DNA from: Tepidanaerobacter sp. DTU063
GTDB taxonomy: Bacteria; Bacillota; Thermosediminibacteria; Thermosediminibacterales; Tepidanaerobacteraceae
DNA length: 64,000 nucleotides
Reading direction: 5' to 3'
Assembly: GCA_001512695.1 (NCBI GenBank)
Contig: LFSJ01000227.1
Coordinates: forward strand, 1 to 64,000
Shown: in pieces, positions 8,936 to 17,325 of the stretch
How the letters are laid out: each line of letters opens with the position of its first letter
How positions within the stretch are numbered: the first letter of the stretch is position 1
Program-made: the position numbers and the translations under genes
Notes under the pieces: generated by a model
What the model saw: the letters and a program-made list of their open reading frames with translations, nothing else
What the model was told of the DNA's origin: nothing
The model's database searches: none

Positions 8936-9072
8936 GAGCAAAGTTTAAGCACTGATAATAAAAAAAAGACAGCGCCTACACGAGCAACCCAAAGCTTAGA
9001 AGACCATCAGGAGATGAAATATCTCACCGGGCCATAACTTTTGTGAATCCTATATTAAAGGGGAGATAAACT

Positions 9073-10359
9073 GTGAAGAGCATTAAGACGAGACTTATCG
9101 TTTATTTTTCCGTGCTGGTAGTGATTTCATCTTTAGCTTTGGGCTATATTGCAAGTCAAAGAGCCGGTGCAGCCCTTGTCGACTATGCTGAACAGGCGCT
9201 GTATTTGTTGGCTGTTGATGCGGCAAATATGATTATTTTACTGATCAGCGTTGTCGTCGTATATTTTATAGGCAATGCGATAGCCAATCCAATTGTGGAT
9301 ATAGCACGGCATTCCGAAAAAATAGCATCCCTTGATATTACCCAGGATGTTGCACAGGTGCATCTTAGAAAAAAGGACGAAATAGGGAGACTGGCGACGG
9401 CGATGCAGACCATAACCAACAGCTTTAGGGATATCATCGGTCAAATCAATGATTATGCGGCCGAGGTAACTGCTGCAGCAGAAAGACTTTCTGCATCTAC
9501 ACAGCAATCTGCCGATGCTGCGGAAGAAGTATCGAAGACAGTAGAGCAGATAGCAAACAGCGCTGCAGACCAAGCGGAAAATGTCCAGGAAGGCTCGTCA
9601 AAGGCGGTCCTGTTGGGCAAGAGTGTCGAAAAAAACCAGGAGCATTTGGGCAATGTAAATTCAGCTTCGAATAAGGTTAGAGATGTCGTTGAAGAGGGAT
9701 TGAAGGAAATTGACAACTTGCTGAGAGTGACAGAGGAGAGCAATGAGGTAGCAAAAGAAATATCAGAAGGCATATTAAAAACTCATGAAAGCTCCAGCAA
9801 AATCGGACAAGCCAGCAATGTAATTGCCTCCATAGCGGAACAAACCAATCTACTGGCACTAAATGCTGCGATAGAGGCGGCAAGAGCGGGAGAAATGGGA
9901 CGAGGCTTTTCAATCGTGGCAGGGGAAATAAAAAAACTAGCAGAGCAGTCCTCCAAATCTACAAAGGAAATTGACGAAATAGTAAAAGAACTGCAAAGCA
10001 ATGCCCAGCATGCCGTAAAAACTATGGAGCGAGTATCTGAAATAACAAAAGAGCAAACTGACAGTGTAATGAAAAACAAGGATAAATACATCTTGATAGA
10101 GGAAGCGATGGAAAGCACGCTGGAAGTTCTTGAGGAACTCAATGCTTCCGGCCAGGAAATTGAAAACATGAAAAATGTCATAATCGATACCCTGCAAAAC
10201 CTCTCTGCAATAGCGGAAGAGAATTCCGCTGCAACCGAGGAAATATCAGCATCTATAGAAGAGCAGACTGCCTTCATTGAGGAAATTGCAAACGCCAGTG
10301 ACAGGCTGTCGGATTTGGCACAAAAGCTTCAGGCAATTATCGAAAAGTTTAAAGTATGA
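9073..10359 (+). CDS. Methyl-accepting chemotaxis protein lacking a normal extracellular sensor domain
   Basis: The protein has 428 residues, GTG start behind GGGAGA. It has a first membrane span (about 7-26), only about 25 residues outside, then a second span (about 52-70), a HAMP domain (about 70-125) and a long coiled-coil signalling domain with the tip [19 protein letters not shown]. Receptors of this type usually carry 150-250 residues between the two spans. The short loop ([15 protein letters not shown]) looks like the first helix of a Cache domain joined directly to the second span, so an in-frame deletion probably removed the sensor. The signalling part is intact and could be locked in one state or sense through the membrane. 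Confidence 0.9.
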   Translation: MKSIKTRLIVYFSVLVVISSLALGYIASQRAGAALVDYAEQALYLLAVDAANMIILLISVVVVYFIGNAIANPIVDIARHSEKIASLDITQDVAQVHLRKKDEIGRLATAMQTITNSFRDIIGQINDYAAEVTAAAERLSASTQQSADAAEEVSKTVEQIANSAADQAENVQEGSSKAVLLGKSVEKNQEHLGNVNSASNKVRDVVEEGLKEIDNLLRVTEESNEVAKEISEGILKTHESSSKIGQASNVIASIAEQTNLLALNAAIEAARAGEMGRGFSIVAGEIKKLAEQSSKSTKEIDEIVKELQSNAQHAVKTMERVSEITKEQTDSVMKNKDKYILIEEAMESTLEVLEELNASGQEIENMKNVIIDTLQNLSAIAEENSAATEEISASIEEQTAFIEEIANASDRLSDLAQKLQAIIEKFKV

Positions 10360-10385
10360 GCATGCAATTACCTCATACTCGTTTA

Positions 10386-10436
10386 CACACTTCTTTCATA
10401 CTGCATAAGGCAGTGGGAAGGAGTGTTTTTTTCACA
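10386..10436 (+). terminator. Imperfect hairpin with T tract after the chemoreceptor gene
   Basis: ACACTTCTTTC can pair with GGAAGGAGTGT including G-U pairs, across a 29-nt loop that holds an inner ACTGC/GCAGT hairpin, followed by TTTTTTT. Confidence 0.55.
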
Positions 10437-10762
10437 ATTGTAGTAGCAAAAGTTAAGGTTTATAACCTAATAAATGTAAAGAAAAAGCGTTACAATTACA
10501 AAATAACGCATCAACTTTTCCGGTTTATTAGATATAGTGATATAATGTACAATAAAACACCATGAAATAGTCAAAGCTTTGATTGAAATTGAAGGAAGGA
10601 TTTTTTATTAAAAAAAAGGAAATGTTAAATCAATATAGAATTTATTAGGTTAAGTTTTTATTCAAAGGTACCAATTAATTAGAATTTTAACGGCAACCAC
10701 ATAACATATTATCTTATATAATATTGAAGGTAAAACAAGTTGAAAGGATTGGAGTGTTACAG
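10437..10762. other. Non-coding region upstream of serC
   Basis: About 325 bp of A/T-rich sequence without a convincing gene. It holds TATAAT-like hexamers near 10541 and 10715 without good -35 partners and a 12-bp palindrome (TCAAAGCTTTGA). I do not recognise a riboswitch or T-box here. Confidence 0.5.
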
Positions 10763-11854
10763 ATGAAATACGACAGAATTTATAATTTTTCAGCAGGTCC
10801 TGCCATGATGCCGGTTGAGGTTCTTGAAGAGATTGCTGGTGAAGTCTTAAACTACAGAGGCAGCGGCATGAGCGTCATGGAGATGTCCCACCGCTCCAAG
10901 GTTTTCCAGGATATCATCGACGAGACGGAAACGGATTTGCGTGAGCTCATGAACATCCCAGATAATTACAAGGTGCTGTTCGTCCAGGGCGGCGCCACGC
11001 TGCAGTTTGCAATGGTACCGATGAATCTTATGAAAAACGGCATTGCCGACTATATAGTAACCGGTGCATGGTCGAAAAAAGCCTATGAAGAAGCACAGAA
11101 ATACGGAAAAGCCAATCTGCTGGCAAGCAGCAAGGACAAAAATTACAGCTATATCCCCGATTGTTCGGACCTGCCCGTGGATCCCGATGCCGACTATGTT
11201 TACATCTGTGAAAACGAAACGATACATGGCACAACATTTCAAGAGCTCCCAAACACCAAGGGCAAGATTTTGGTTGCGGACCAGTCCTCAATGTTTCTGT
11301 CAAAACCCTGCAATGTTTCAGACTACGGCCTAATCTACGCCGGGGTGCAAAAAAACGTTGGCCCCGCCGGCCTGGTAATTGTAATCATAAGGGAAGACCT
11401 TATTAGAAAAGATTTGGATGACATTGTGCCTACCTATATGCGCTATGACATACACGCAGAGAGCGGTTCCCTTTACAATACCCCTAACTGCTGGAGCATA
11501 TATGTTTGCGGCAAGGTCTTCAAATATCTCAAAAACATGGGTGGCCTTGCTGTAATGCAAAAGCGAAATGAAGAAAAGGCTGCAGTTCTGTATGATTTTC
11601 TGGACAGCAGCAAGATGTTTAAGGGAACGGTGGAAAAGAAATACCGCTCCTTGATGAATGTAACCTTCACGACGGGAGACAAGGAGCTTGATGCAAAAGT
11701 GGTAGCAGCAACTAAAGAGGCCGGCTTTGACAACCTGAAGGGCCATAGGAGTGTGGGCGGCTTACGGGCATCCATCTACAATGCCATGCCCAAGGAAGGC
11801 GTCGAAGCATTGGTCGCATTCCTCGAAAAATTCGAAAGGGAAAATCAAGCGTAA
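10763..11854 (+). CDS. serC: Phosphoserine aminotransferase
   Basis: The protein has 363 residues. It is a fold-type I PLP enzyme that makes 3-phosphoserine from 3-phosphohydroxypyruvate and glutamate in serine synthesis. The opening IYNFSAGPAMMPVEVLEE is the SerC signature, and the PLP-binding lysine lies in YAGVQKNVGPAG, after ADQSSMFLS. The start is ATG 10763, nine bases behind GGAG; a start 13 codons upstream has no clear site. No serA follows, unlike many clostridial serC-serA pairs; instead a repeat and a broken PPOX gene lie downstream. Confidence 0.96.
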   Translation: MKYDRIYNFSAGPAMMPVEVLEEIAGEVLNYRGSGMSVMEMSHRSKVFQDIIDETETDLRELMNIPDNYKVLFVQGGATLQFAMVPMNLMKNGIADYIVTGAWSKKAYEEAQKYGKANLLASSKDKNYSYIPDCSDLPVDPDADYVYICENETIHGTTFQELPNTKGKILVADQSSMFLSKPCNVSDYGLIYAGVQKNVGPAGLVIVIIREDLIRKDLDDIVPTYMRYDIHAESGSLYNTPNCWSIYVCGKVFKYLKNMGGLAVMQKRNEEKAAVLYDFLDSSKMFKGTVEKKYRSLMNVTFTTGDKELDAKVVAATKEAGFDNLKGHRSVGGLRASIYNAMPKEGVEALVAFLEKFERENQA

Positions 11855-11855
11855 T

Positions 11856-11883
11856 GTAGGGGCGGCCATTGGCCGCCCGCTGC
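11856..11883. repeat. REP-like GC-rich palindrome, copy 1
   Basis: TGTAGGGGCGGCC-ATT-GGCCGCCCGCTG directly after serC is a strong hairpin. A related copy lies at 32171-32198, with paired changes that keep the stem. It has no T tract and so is a dispersed palindrome rather than a normal terminator, though it may protect the serC 3' end. Confidence 0.7.
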
Positions 11884-11954
11884 GGTCTTGGTCTCATTAT
11901 CTGTACAGTAACTAAGTGTTGCTGTAAAATCATAAAAAGGGGAGAAGATAATAT

Positions 11955-12261
11955 ATGCGAAGAAAAGACAGGGAGATGGACAGGGAATTTGGCCTAAAAG
12001 TCATTGACAAAGCCACATACGGTGTCTTGGCCATGGTTGATGAGGGAAAGCCCTATTGCATTCCCCTTTTAATCGTAAGGGATGGCAATACCTTGTATTT
12101 TCATTAAGAATACCCCGACAAAGATGGACTACTTCCCCCTGGCCATTAAGGTAGGATTTGACAAGGCCAATATATACGCAATAGATATTCAAGAAATCAC
12201 GGCCAAAAGGAAAAAATTCGATGCTAAAGGTGAAGAACTTAAATGGGGAAGAATGGAATAG
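11955..12261 (+). pseudogene. Broken pyridoxamine-5'-phosphate-oxidase-family (flavin-binding split-barrel) gene
   Basis: ATG 11955 behind GGGGAGAAG opens a 50-codon frame (MRRKDREM, then GVLAMVDEGKPYCIPLLIV and NTLYFH) that matches the first half of small PPOX-type proteins of about 155 residues. It stops at 12105. A second frame from about 12100 to TAG 12259 gives the conserved end of the same family (IYAIDIQEITAKRKKF). About 50 middle residues and the frame are lost, so an internal deletion has destroyed the gene. Relatives bind FMN or haem; some are nitroimidazole-resistance-like proteins. Confidence 0.8.
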
Positions 12262-12308
12262 AGGTGTTGGCTTAAGGTAAAAACACAGCGAAGATTCTTG
12301 GATGAAAC

Positions 12309-12343
12309 CATAGGCAAAGAACAATTATGCCTATGTTTTTTTT
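12309..12343 (+). terminator. Terminator after the broken PPOX gene
   Basis: CATAGGCA pairs with TGCCTATG across an 11-nt loop and is followed by eight T residues. Confidence 0.85.
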
Positions 12344-12424
12344 GTCCCTCGGGAAACTACATAACTATGAGCTAAACGAAACTAGTTGTATAAACAGCAC
12401 AGATTAAATATTTTTAAATCGCTT

Positions 12425-12448
12425 TTAATTAAGTGTTGACTTAACTAA
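12425..12448. promoter_or_regulatory. ArsR-type operator 1 (imperfect), over the -35 element
   Basis: TTAATTAAGTGT / TGACTTAACTAA is an imperfect copy of the 24-bp palindrome at 12464-12487. It covers the -35 hexamer of the arsR promoter. The two centres are 39 bp apart. Confidence 0.65.
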
Positions 12449-12463
12449 ACACAATGTTATAAT
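12436..12463 (+). promoter_or_regulatory. Promoter of the arsR-ABC exporter operon
   Basis: TTGACT and TATAAT are separated by 16 bp. Operators overlap the -35 and directly follow the -10, so repression by the first gene product is expected. Confidence 0.85.
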
Positions 12464-12487
12464 TTAATTAAGTATATACTTAATTAA
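12464..12487. promoter_or_regulatory. ArsR-type operator 2 (perfect 24-bp palindrome)
   Basis: A perfect palindrome with arms TTAATTAAGTAT lies between the -10 and the ribosome binding site of the ArsR-family gene, exactly where an ArsR/SmtB repressor would block initiation. Confidence 0.8.
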
Positions 12488-12506
12488 CAAGCCAAGGAGG
12501 TCAATT

Positions 12507-12845
12507 ATGGATACCGTAAAGGTGCTCAAAGCTCTTGCAGATGAAACGAGATTCAAAATACTTGTTTTGCTTTTGAGGCACAATTTTTGCGTCAGGGCCC
12601 TGTCGAAAAAACTCGAGCTTACTGAATCGGCAGTATCCCAGCACTTAAAGGTGCTTAAAGAGGCAGGACTTTTGGTAGGCGAGAAAAAAGGTTACTTTAT
12701 GCACTATGACGTGGACAGAAATGCCCTGCGAATGCTAGCTTCAAAAATCGAAGAACTTGCTGATATACAACGGGAACTTTGCAGGCCTGAAAGTTTCGAA
12801 GGGAGTCAAGACTGTCATGGAAATTATAAGGGTCACAAATCTTAA
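12507..12845 (+). CDS. ArsR/SmtB-family transcriptional repressor
   Basis: The protein has 112 residues with the ArsR winged helix: VLKALADETRFKILVLLL, a recognition helix in LTESAVSQHLKVLKEAGL and a wing with GYFMHYDVD. The start follows AAGGAGG. The C-terminal end holds Cys and His residues (LCRPES, DCHGNYKGH) that could bind metal, but the classic ELCVCDL site on the recognition helix is absent, so the inducer is unknown. The gene overlaps the exporter ATPase gene by 29 bp and is preceded by two copies of its likely operator, so it almost certainly controls the exporter. Confidence 0.9.
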   Translation: MDTVKVLKALADETRFKILVLLLRHNFCVRALSKKLELTESAVSQHLKVLKEAGLLVGEKKGYFMHYDVDRNALRMLASKIEELADIQRELCRPESFEGSQDCHGNYKGHKS

Positions 12846-13758
12846 AAAGCAGTACGGAGAAGTCCTCGCAGTAGACGGCATTTCTTTTTGCGTGAGAGAG
12901 GGAGAAGTGTTTGGATTTTTAGGTCCGAATGGTGCCGGCAAGACTTCAACAATCAACATGATGATCGGCCTTTCAAGGCCCAGCGGCGGTCAGATTGTCA
13001 TAGATGGAATCGATGCGGTAAAAGATGTGAAAAAGGTCCAGAAAATTATAGGCGTGGTTCCCGATGAAAACAATATGTACGGCGAAATGGACGGCTTTGA
13101 AAATCTCTGTTTTTGTGCCGCCCTTTACGGGATGAGAAAGGCCGAGAGGGAAAAGAGGGCAAAGGAACTGCTTGAACATTTTAATCTAGCAGCTGCCGGC
13201 AAGCGCCCTTTCAGGGCATATTCAAAAGGGATGAAGCGAAAACTCACAATTGCCGCCGGAATCATACATGATCCAAAAATACTTTTTTTAGATGAACCCA
13301 CTACTGGAATAGATGTCGAAAGTGCGCGGCAAATACGTGAGCTAATACTCGGATTAAAGGAACAGGGTAAAACCATCTTCATCACTACCCACTACATCGA
13401 AGAAGCCCAGCGGGTGTGTGACAGGATTGCCTTTATTGTAAAGGGCAGGATTGTAAAGATCGGGACCGTATCTGATCTGCTAAATGATGCGGTCCGTGGC
13501 CATAAGCTCAGCCTTAAAGTATCAGGCAGCTTAAATGCAATAAGGGGAGAGCTGGAAACTCGTTTTCAAAACTTCAGGCTAGAGTTTTCCGATGAGAATT
13601 CTTTGCTAATTACCTCCAAAGAACCAGTTGCCCTATATCCCGTCATTCAATGGCTGGACAGCAAGGGAATTTCGGTTTATGAAGCAAGGGAAATAAAACC
13701 TACATTAGAAGATGTGTTTGTTAAAATCACTGCTGAAAAAGCAAAGGTGGAGGTGTAA
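12817..13758 (+). CDS. ABC-2-type exporter ATP-binding protein (DrrA/CcmA-like)
   Basis: The protein has 313 residues. It has Walker A GPNGAGKTST, a signature of the form YSKGMKRKL, Walker B ILFLDEPTTG and the switch His in FITTHYIEEA, followed by the C-terminal regulatory extension usual for DrrA-like ATPases. I chose ATG 12817 (MEIIRVTN) with GGGAG 11 bases upstream; it lies inside the end of the arsR gene, so translation is coupled. It pairs with the permease that follows after 2 bp. Related systems export drugs, lipids or peptides. Confidence 0.93.
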   Translation: MEIIRVTNLKKQYGEVLAVDGISFCVREGEVFGFLGPNGAGKTSTINMMIGLSRPSGGQIVIDGIDAVKDVKKVQKIIGVVPDENNMYGEMDGFENLCFCAALYGMRKAEREKRAKELLEHFNLAAAGKRPFRAYSKGMKRKLTIAAGIIHDPKILFLDEPTTGIDVESARQIRELILGLKEQGKTIFITTHYIEEAQRVCDRIAFIVKGRIVKIGTVSDLLNDAVRGHKLSLKVSGSLNAIRGELETRFQNFRLEFSDENSLLITSKEPVALYPVIQWLDSKGISVYEAREIKPTLEDVFVKITAEKAKVEV

Positions 13759-13760
13759 AA

Positions 13761-14495
13761 GTGGAAACAGCGATTGCATTCTGGAATATATTAAAAAAGG
13801 ACATACACAATTACTACTTAAAGCCCCCGAATATAAGCTGGGGCATTATCTTTCCACTGTCCTGGACGCTGATGCAGCTTGTGCGCTCGCCGGGGAATGT
13901 AGAAATAATTGAATTGCTGCCTGGCTTAATGGCAATGAGCATTCTGTTTGGGACAACTTCGATGCTGGCGGTTACTATAACCTTTGAAAAGAGGTCCCGC
14001 TCCTTTGACAGATTGCTCCTAGCCCCAATAAGTATAAGCACACTGGTTTTTGCCAAATTATCGGGGGCGATAATCTTCGGGATGGTAAATGCCTTTGTGC
14101 CGGTGGCTTTCGCCGCAAATTTTGCCGATTTGAGCGGAACATACTGGCCCCTTGTAATCATCGCTGTTTTTTTAATTGCATTGACTTCTGCTCTGTTGGG
14201 CTTGTTGATTGCCGTATCTGCCAAGGAAGTATTCGAAGCCCAGACCTTTTCCAACTTTTTTAGATTTCCCATGCTGTTCTTATGCGGATTGTTTTTACCG
14301 ATTGAACGTCTGCCCGGGATTTTAAAAGCAATATCCTTTTGCTTGCCCTTAACTTACGGCACCGATACCTTAAACGGAGCCATCAGGGGCAGCTCCATTT
14401 TCAATACATCCTTCAACATCTTCATCATGTTAATGTTCAGCGCTTTACTGTTTTACCTCTGCCATCGAAATATACAAAGGAACTGGATTCTATAG
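13761..14495 (+). CDS. ABC-2-type exporter permease
   Basis: The protein has 244 residues with about six membrane spans and the ABC-2 membrane fold: a cytosolic N-terminal helix, FEKRSRSFDRLLLAPIS after the second span and LFLCGLFLPIERLPG near the end. GTG start with AGGTGGAGGTG upstream, 2 bp after the ATPase gene. It forms the transport channel for the ATPase; the ArsR-type regulator two genes upstream suggests export of a toxic ion or compound. Confidence 0.9.
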   Translation: METAIAFWNILKKDIHNYYLKPPNISWGIIFPLSWTLMQLVRSPGNVEIIELLPGLMAMSILFGTTSMLAVTITFEKRSRSFDRLLLAPISISTLVFAKLSGAIIFGMVNAFVPVAFAANFADLSGTYWPLVIIAVFLIALTSALLGLLIAVSAKEVFEAQTFSNFFRFPMLFLCGLFLPIERLPGILKAISFCLPLTYGTDTLNGAIRGSSIFNTSFNIFIMLMFSALLFYLCHRNIQRNWIL

Positions 14496-14564
14496 TTTTT
14501 TCGCACATTTTCGGCATGAATCTATATTATATATTAGGAAAAATGCGATTTGGGAGGTTTTAAT

Positions 14565-15446
14565 ATGTCCGGGCAGGATGTGACAAGAAACAGTCCACAG
14601 TGCCGAAATTGTGCATGCGAGTATAACCGCCTGGAAGAGGCGAGATTTTGGTCGAGGATAATGCAGGAGCATGCCCTCTTTATTAAACTGGGCTTGCCAG
14701 CAGACCAGCAGGAACTGAGAGAGGAAGCCCAGGTCCTCATCGATGTATTTATGGAACTTCGAAGGAGGCTACAAAGAGTATCAAGGCTGGAAGGGCAGCT
14801 CTTGGAAGATTTGATAAGGGCAGTGAGGGCCATAATAGAATTTAAAGCGAAAATACTTAGGGACCTTATTCAGTGCAGGGCAGAACCAGGAAGTAACTAT
14901 CCCCTTTTGCTGGACCATATTAGAAGGGAAGCGGTGCGCTTTATAAATTTCCTGCAAAGGCCGGTGCCACAAGATCCATTGTCCATGCTGCTTGAGCAGG
15001 AGGTCTTCTGGCTGCGCATAATGAAGGAACACATAGAGTTCATAATTCATCTGCTTGACCCCTCGGAAAGAGAGTTGATAAATCAGGCTGAGGAATTGAG
15101 GAGGACTTTCTCTCGCTTGCTTGAAACGGCAAGAGACCTAGAATCGATGGCCGAAACACGGCCGAGGACTTTCAACACCGTGGTGCGCTTCACCCAAGAT
15201 GTAATAAGTAATACTAGGGCTCTTCGCGATTTTAAAGGGGCTGCTTTTGAACTGGCAAAGTTGTGTGAGCTGTTGGGCATAGTATCAAGTCCCCTCCTCC
15301 TTGACCATGTAAGGCGCGAGGCAGATAAGTTCCTCAATGAGCTAAATGTGCTGCTGCCAGAACTTAGAAGGTGCAGCTCAACTTTGGGCCAGCAGGATGA
15401 AATTATTCACGATGAACAGATGGATGAGTTTTTTCCAATAAATTAA
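14565..15446 (+). CDS. DUF2935-family protein, two hemerythrin-like helical repeats
   Basis: The protein has 293 residues built from two homologous halves. Each half has a Glu-to-His motif (EEARFWSRIMQEHALFI; EQEVFWLRIMKEHIEFI) and a later LLLDHxRREA motif, a pattern of Glu and His ligands on helices that fits a di-metal four-helix bundle. This is the DUF2935 family, common in spore-forming Firmicutes and of unknown function. The start follows GGGAGG. A Cys-rich N-terminal patch (CRNCACEY) precedes the first repeat. It is a single-gene unit between terminators. Confidence 0.85.
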   Translation: MSGQDVTRNSPQCRNCACEYNRLEEARFWSRIMQEHALFIKLGLPADQQELREEAQVLIDVFMELRRRLQRVSRLEGQLLEDLIRAVRAIIEFKAKILRDLIQCRAEPGSNYPLLLDHIRREAVRFINFLQRPVPQDPLSMLLEQEVFWLRIMKEHIEFIIHLLDPSERELINQAEELRRTFSRLLETARDLESMAETRPRTFNTVVRFTQDVISNTRALRDFKGAAFELAKLCELLGIVSSPLLLDHVRREADKFLNELNVLLPELRRCSSTLGQQDEIIHDEQMDEFFPIN

Positions 15447-15482
15447 ACGGGAGTACAAAGTTGCTCCCGTTAAATCTTTTTG
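15446..15482 (+). terminator. Terminator of the DUF2935 gene
   Basis: AACGGGAG pairs with CTCCCGTT and is followed by AAATCTTTTT. The stem begins at the last base of the stop codon. Confidence 0.85.
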
Positions 15483-15614
15483 AGCCAAATCTTTTGTGCA
15501 TAGTATGTTAAGTGTTAAAGGCAAAAGATTTTTAAATCTTATTAACTGTAAATTTTTCACATATAGGTTATAATAATATTGTAATAGCAACAAGTTGCTT
15601 AGTTAAAATTATTA

Positions 15615-15644
15615 TTGTCATTTTTTGGATTTTACTGATATAAT
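15615..15644 (+). promoter_or_regulatory. Promoter of the CofE-like gene
   Basis: TTGTCA and TATAAT are separated by 18 bp, 57 bp before the start codon. Confidence 0.7.
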
Positions 15645-15701
15645 GAATGATGTGGCAAAATTTAATGTCTATTCTCTTTGATACAGAAAGGATGTTGTCC
15701 C

Positions 15702-17246
15702 ATGGAGAAATTTTCTCTTCCTGCAGCGACAGGCGTAGCAGCTATCGGCCTAAAGACGGGCCTAATCTTTCCCAATGACGATATTGCAGCAATTACCGCA
15801 GAAACGGCCAAACCCTTTGTTGAAGATAATGACATCATATGCGTCACCGAAGCGGTAGTGGCTCGCTCCCAAAACCGCTACATATCATGTGAGGAGCTAG
15901 CTGAGGACATTCAAAGGAAGCTAAACCTATCCCCCAAGAGCACCCTGGCAGTCATAAGCCCTATTGCCAGCAGGAATCGCTTCGCTCTGGCTTTAAAAGC
16001 CCTGGCCCTTGCCACAAGAGGCGGCAAGGTCATCCTCCAATTTTCCATCCCCTTTGACGAGGTGGGAAATCAGGTCATGGATGAAGAATTTGCCACAACA
16101 AGGCTTCGGCTAAAGAAGGTATTAAAGAGCCTTCAGGAAGCTAGGGAAAACACCCCGCAGCTTAATGTGCTGATACGGGAAATTATAGCGGCTCTGAAGC
16201 TCCAAGAAATTGGTTACAGTATCTTGAGCATCCGGAAGATCACCGGTAAGGGCATCGCTGACCTGACGGTGAGGACTCCGGAGGGCAAGCTGGCGGTGGC
16301 GGAAGTAACCTTTGAGAATTTGGAGAAGGCTGCCCGGAAGGCCATCGGCATCAAAAAAGATGTGGAAGGCGCCCAGCAAGCCCTGGCCATCACCGTAAAC
16401 TTAGGCCACCACAAGCTGACCATGGTAGATGCTGAGACACTGGAAGAGCCCAAGACTTACGATTTTGGTCAGCAGCTTGACAGCTACTATGACCCGGATG
16501 TGGTCTTCACCAATGAGCTGGAAAACATCAAGTTCTCACATCCCATCACTGGCATGGATTATCGGGACCTGTACATGAAGATGATTGAAGCGGGCAATGC
16601 CGAAGGGGAAGTCATATTTACCAATAATCCCCTCAAAGTTTACGACAGGGGATATATCAACGGTATTTGCATCGGGGCAGTTCATGAGCGGGGGAAATTA
16701 AAGGAACTCTTTGAATCCTTCGGCGCCTTGGTTCCCGTTGCCACCCTTCAAGATATTGGGCCGGAACCATGGGGTATAATCGGCTCCAATGTTTCTGATT
16801 TTGAAAAGGGTGTGCTCAAACTTTTGCCCGGCGATGCGGATGATACGGCCGAAAACATCAAAGCTAAAATCAAGGAACTAAGCGACAAGGATGTAGAGGT
16901 GCTGATTTTCGGCGATGGCGCCTACAAAGACCCGGATACCGGCATATATGAATTGGCAGACCCGTACCCGGCAATAGGGGTCAGCAGCGGCCTCAGAAGA
17001 GCTTCCCTTAGGACGGGCACAAAACTAAAACTACAGCTAGATACCCTGCATAATCAAGGCTATACCCGAGAACAGATAGAACAGATATTGAAAGATAAAC
17101 AGGACAAGGTGACGACTGAAAGCTTAGGCACAACTCCCCGCAGTGTGACCAGCATCGTCGCCACCTTAGCAGATCTCGTGGCTGGCTCTGCCGATGCGGG
17201 AACTCCTATTGTACTGGTTAGAGGATTTAACTATTCCAAGGCATAA
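15702..17246 (+). CDS. Coenzyme F420-0:L-glutamate ligase-like (CofE-like) protein with an inserted domain
   Basis: The protein has 514 residues; ATG 15702 follows AAAGGA, better placed than a TTG eight codons earlier. The N-terminal part (TGLIFPNDDIA, DNDIICVTEAVVARSQNRY, VISPIASRNRF) and the C-terminal part (FTNNPLKVYDRGYINGICIG, GDGAYKDP) resemble F420-0:gamma-glutamyl ligases, which add glutamate to a cofactor. Residues of about 145-255 have no place in the usual fold; they hold IADLTV, then VAEVTF, reminiscent of the D...ExK pattern of nuclease-like folds, by eye only. F420 is unusual in this group, so the true substrate is open. Confidence 0.7.
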   Translation: MEKFSLPAATGVAAIGLKTGLIFPNDDIAAITAETAKPFVEDNDIICVTEAVVARSQNRYISCEELAEDIQRKLNLSPKSTLAVISPIASRNRFALALKALALATRGGKVILQFSIPFDEVGNQVMDEEFATTRLRLKKVLKSLQEARENTPQLNVLIREIIAALKLQEIGYSILSIRKITGKGIADLTVRTPEGKLAVAEVTFENLEKAARKAIGIKKDVEGAQQALAITVNLGHHKLTMVDAETLEEPKTYDFGQQLDSYYDPDVVFTNELENIKFSHPITGMDYRDLYMKMIEAGNAEGEVIFTNNPLKVYDRGYINGICIGAVHERGKLKELFESFGALVPVATLQDIGPEPWGIIGSNVSDFEKGVLKLLPGDADDTAENIKAKIKELSDKDVEVLIFGDGAYKDPDTGIYELADPYPAIGVSSGLRRASLRTGTKLKLQLDTLHNQGYTREQIEQILKDKQDKVTTESLGTTPRSVTSIVATLADLVAGSADAGTPIVLVRGFNYSKA

Positions 17247-17258
17247 GTAACAAGCTGT

Positions 17259-17325
17259 GCAAGCTCATCTCCTGAATAAGCGGACATACAAATGGATATA
17301 ATCTCCAATAAGGAGATGAGTTTGC
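17259..17325 (+). promoter_or_regulatory. Leader hairpin hiding the ribosome binding site of yaaL
   Basis: GCAAGCTCATCTCCT (17259-17273) can pair over its full 15 bases, one of them G-U, with AGGAGATGAGTTTGC (17311-17325), which holds the ribosome binding site and ends at the base before the ATG. Folding would block translation of yaaL and perhaps bofA. TATAAT at 17297 inside the loop, if an active -10, would give a shorter transcript without the left arm and thus free of this block. Confidence 0.65.

Noticed and set aside
8936-9072. Possible c-di-GMP riboswitch before the chemoreceptor gene
   Set aside because: Short motifs resemble one, but the conserved GEMM core (CACGCA...GACGCAAAGCC) is absent.
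10356-10565. Open frame after the chemoreceptor gene
   Set aside because: It runs through a terminator-like hairpin and has no ribosome binding site or protein-like composition.
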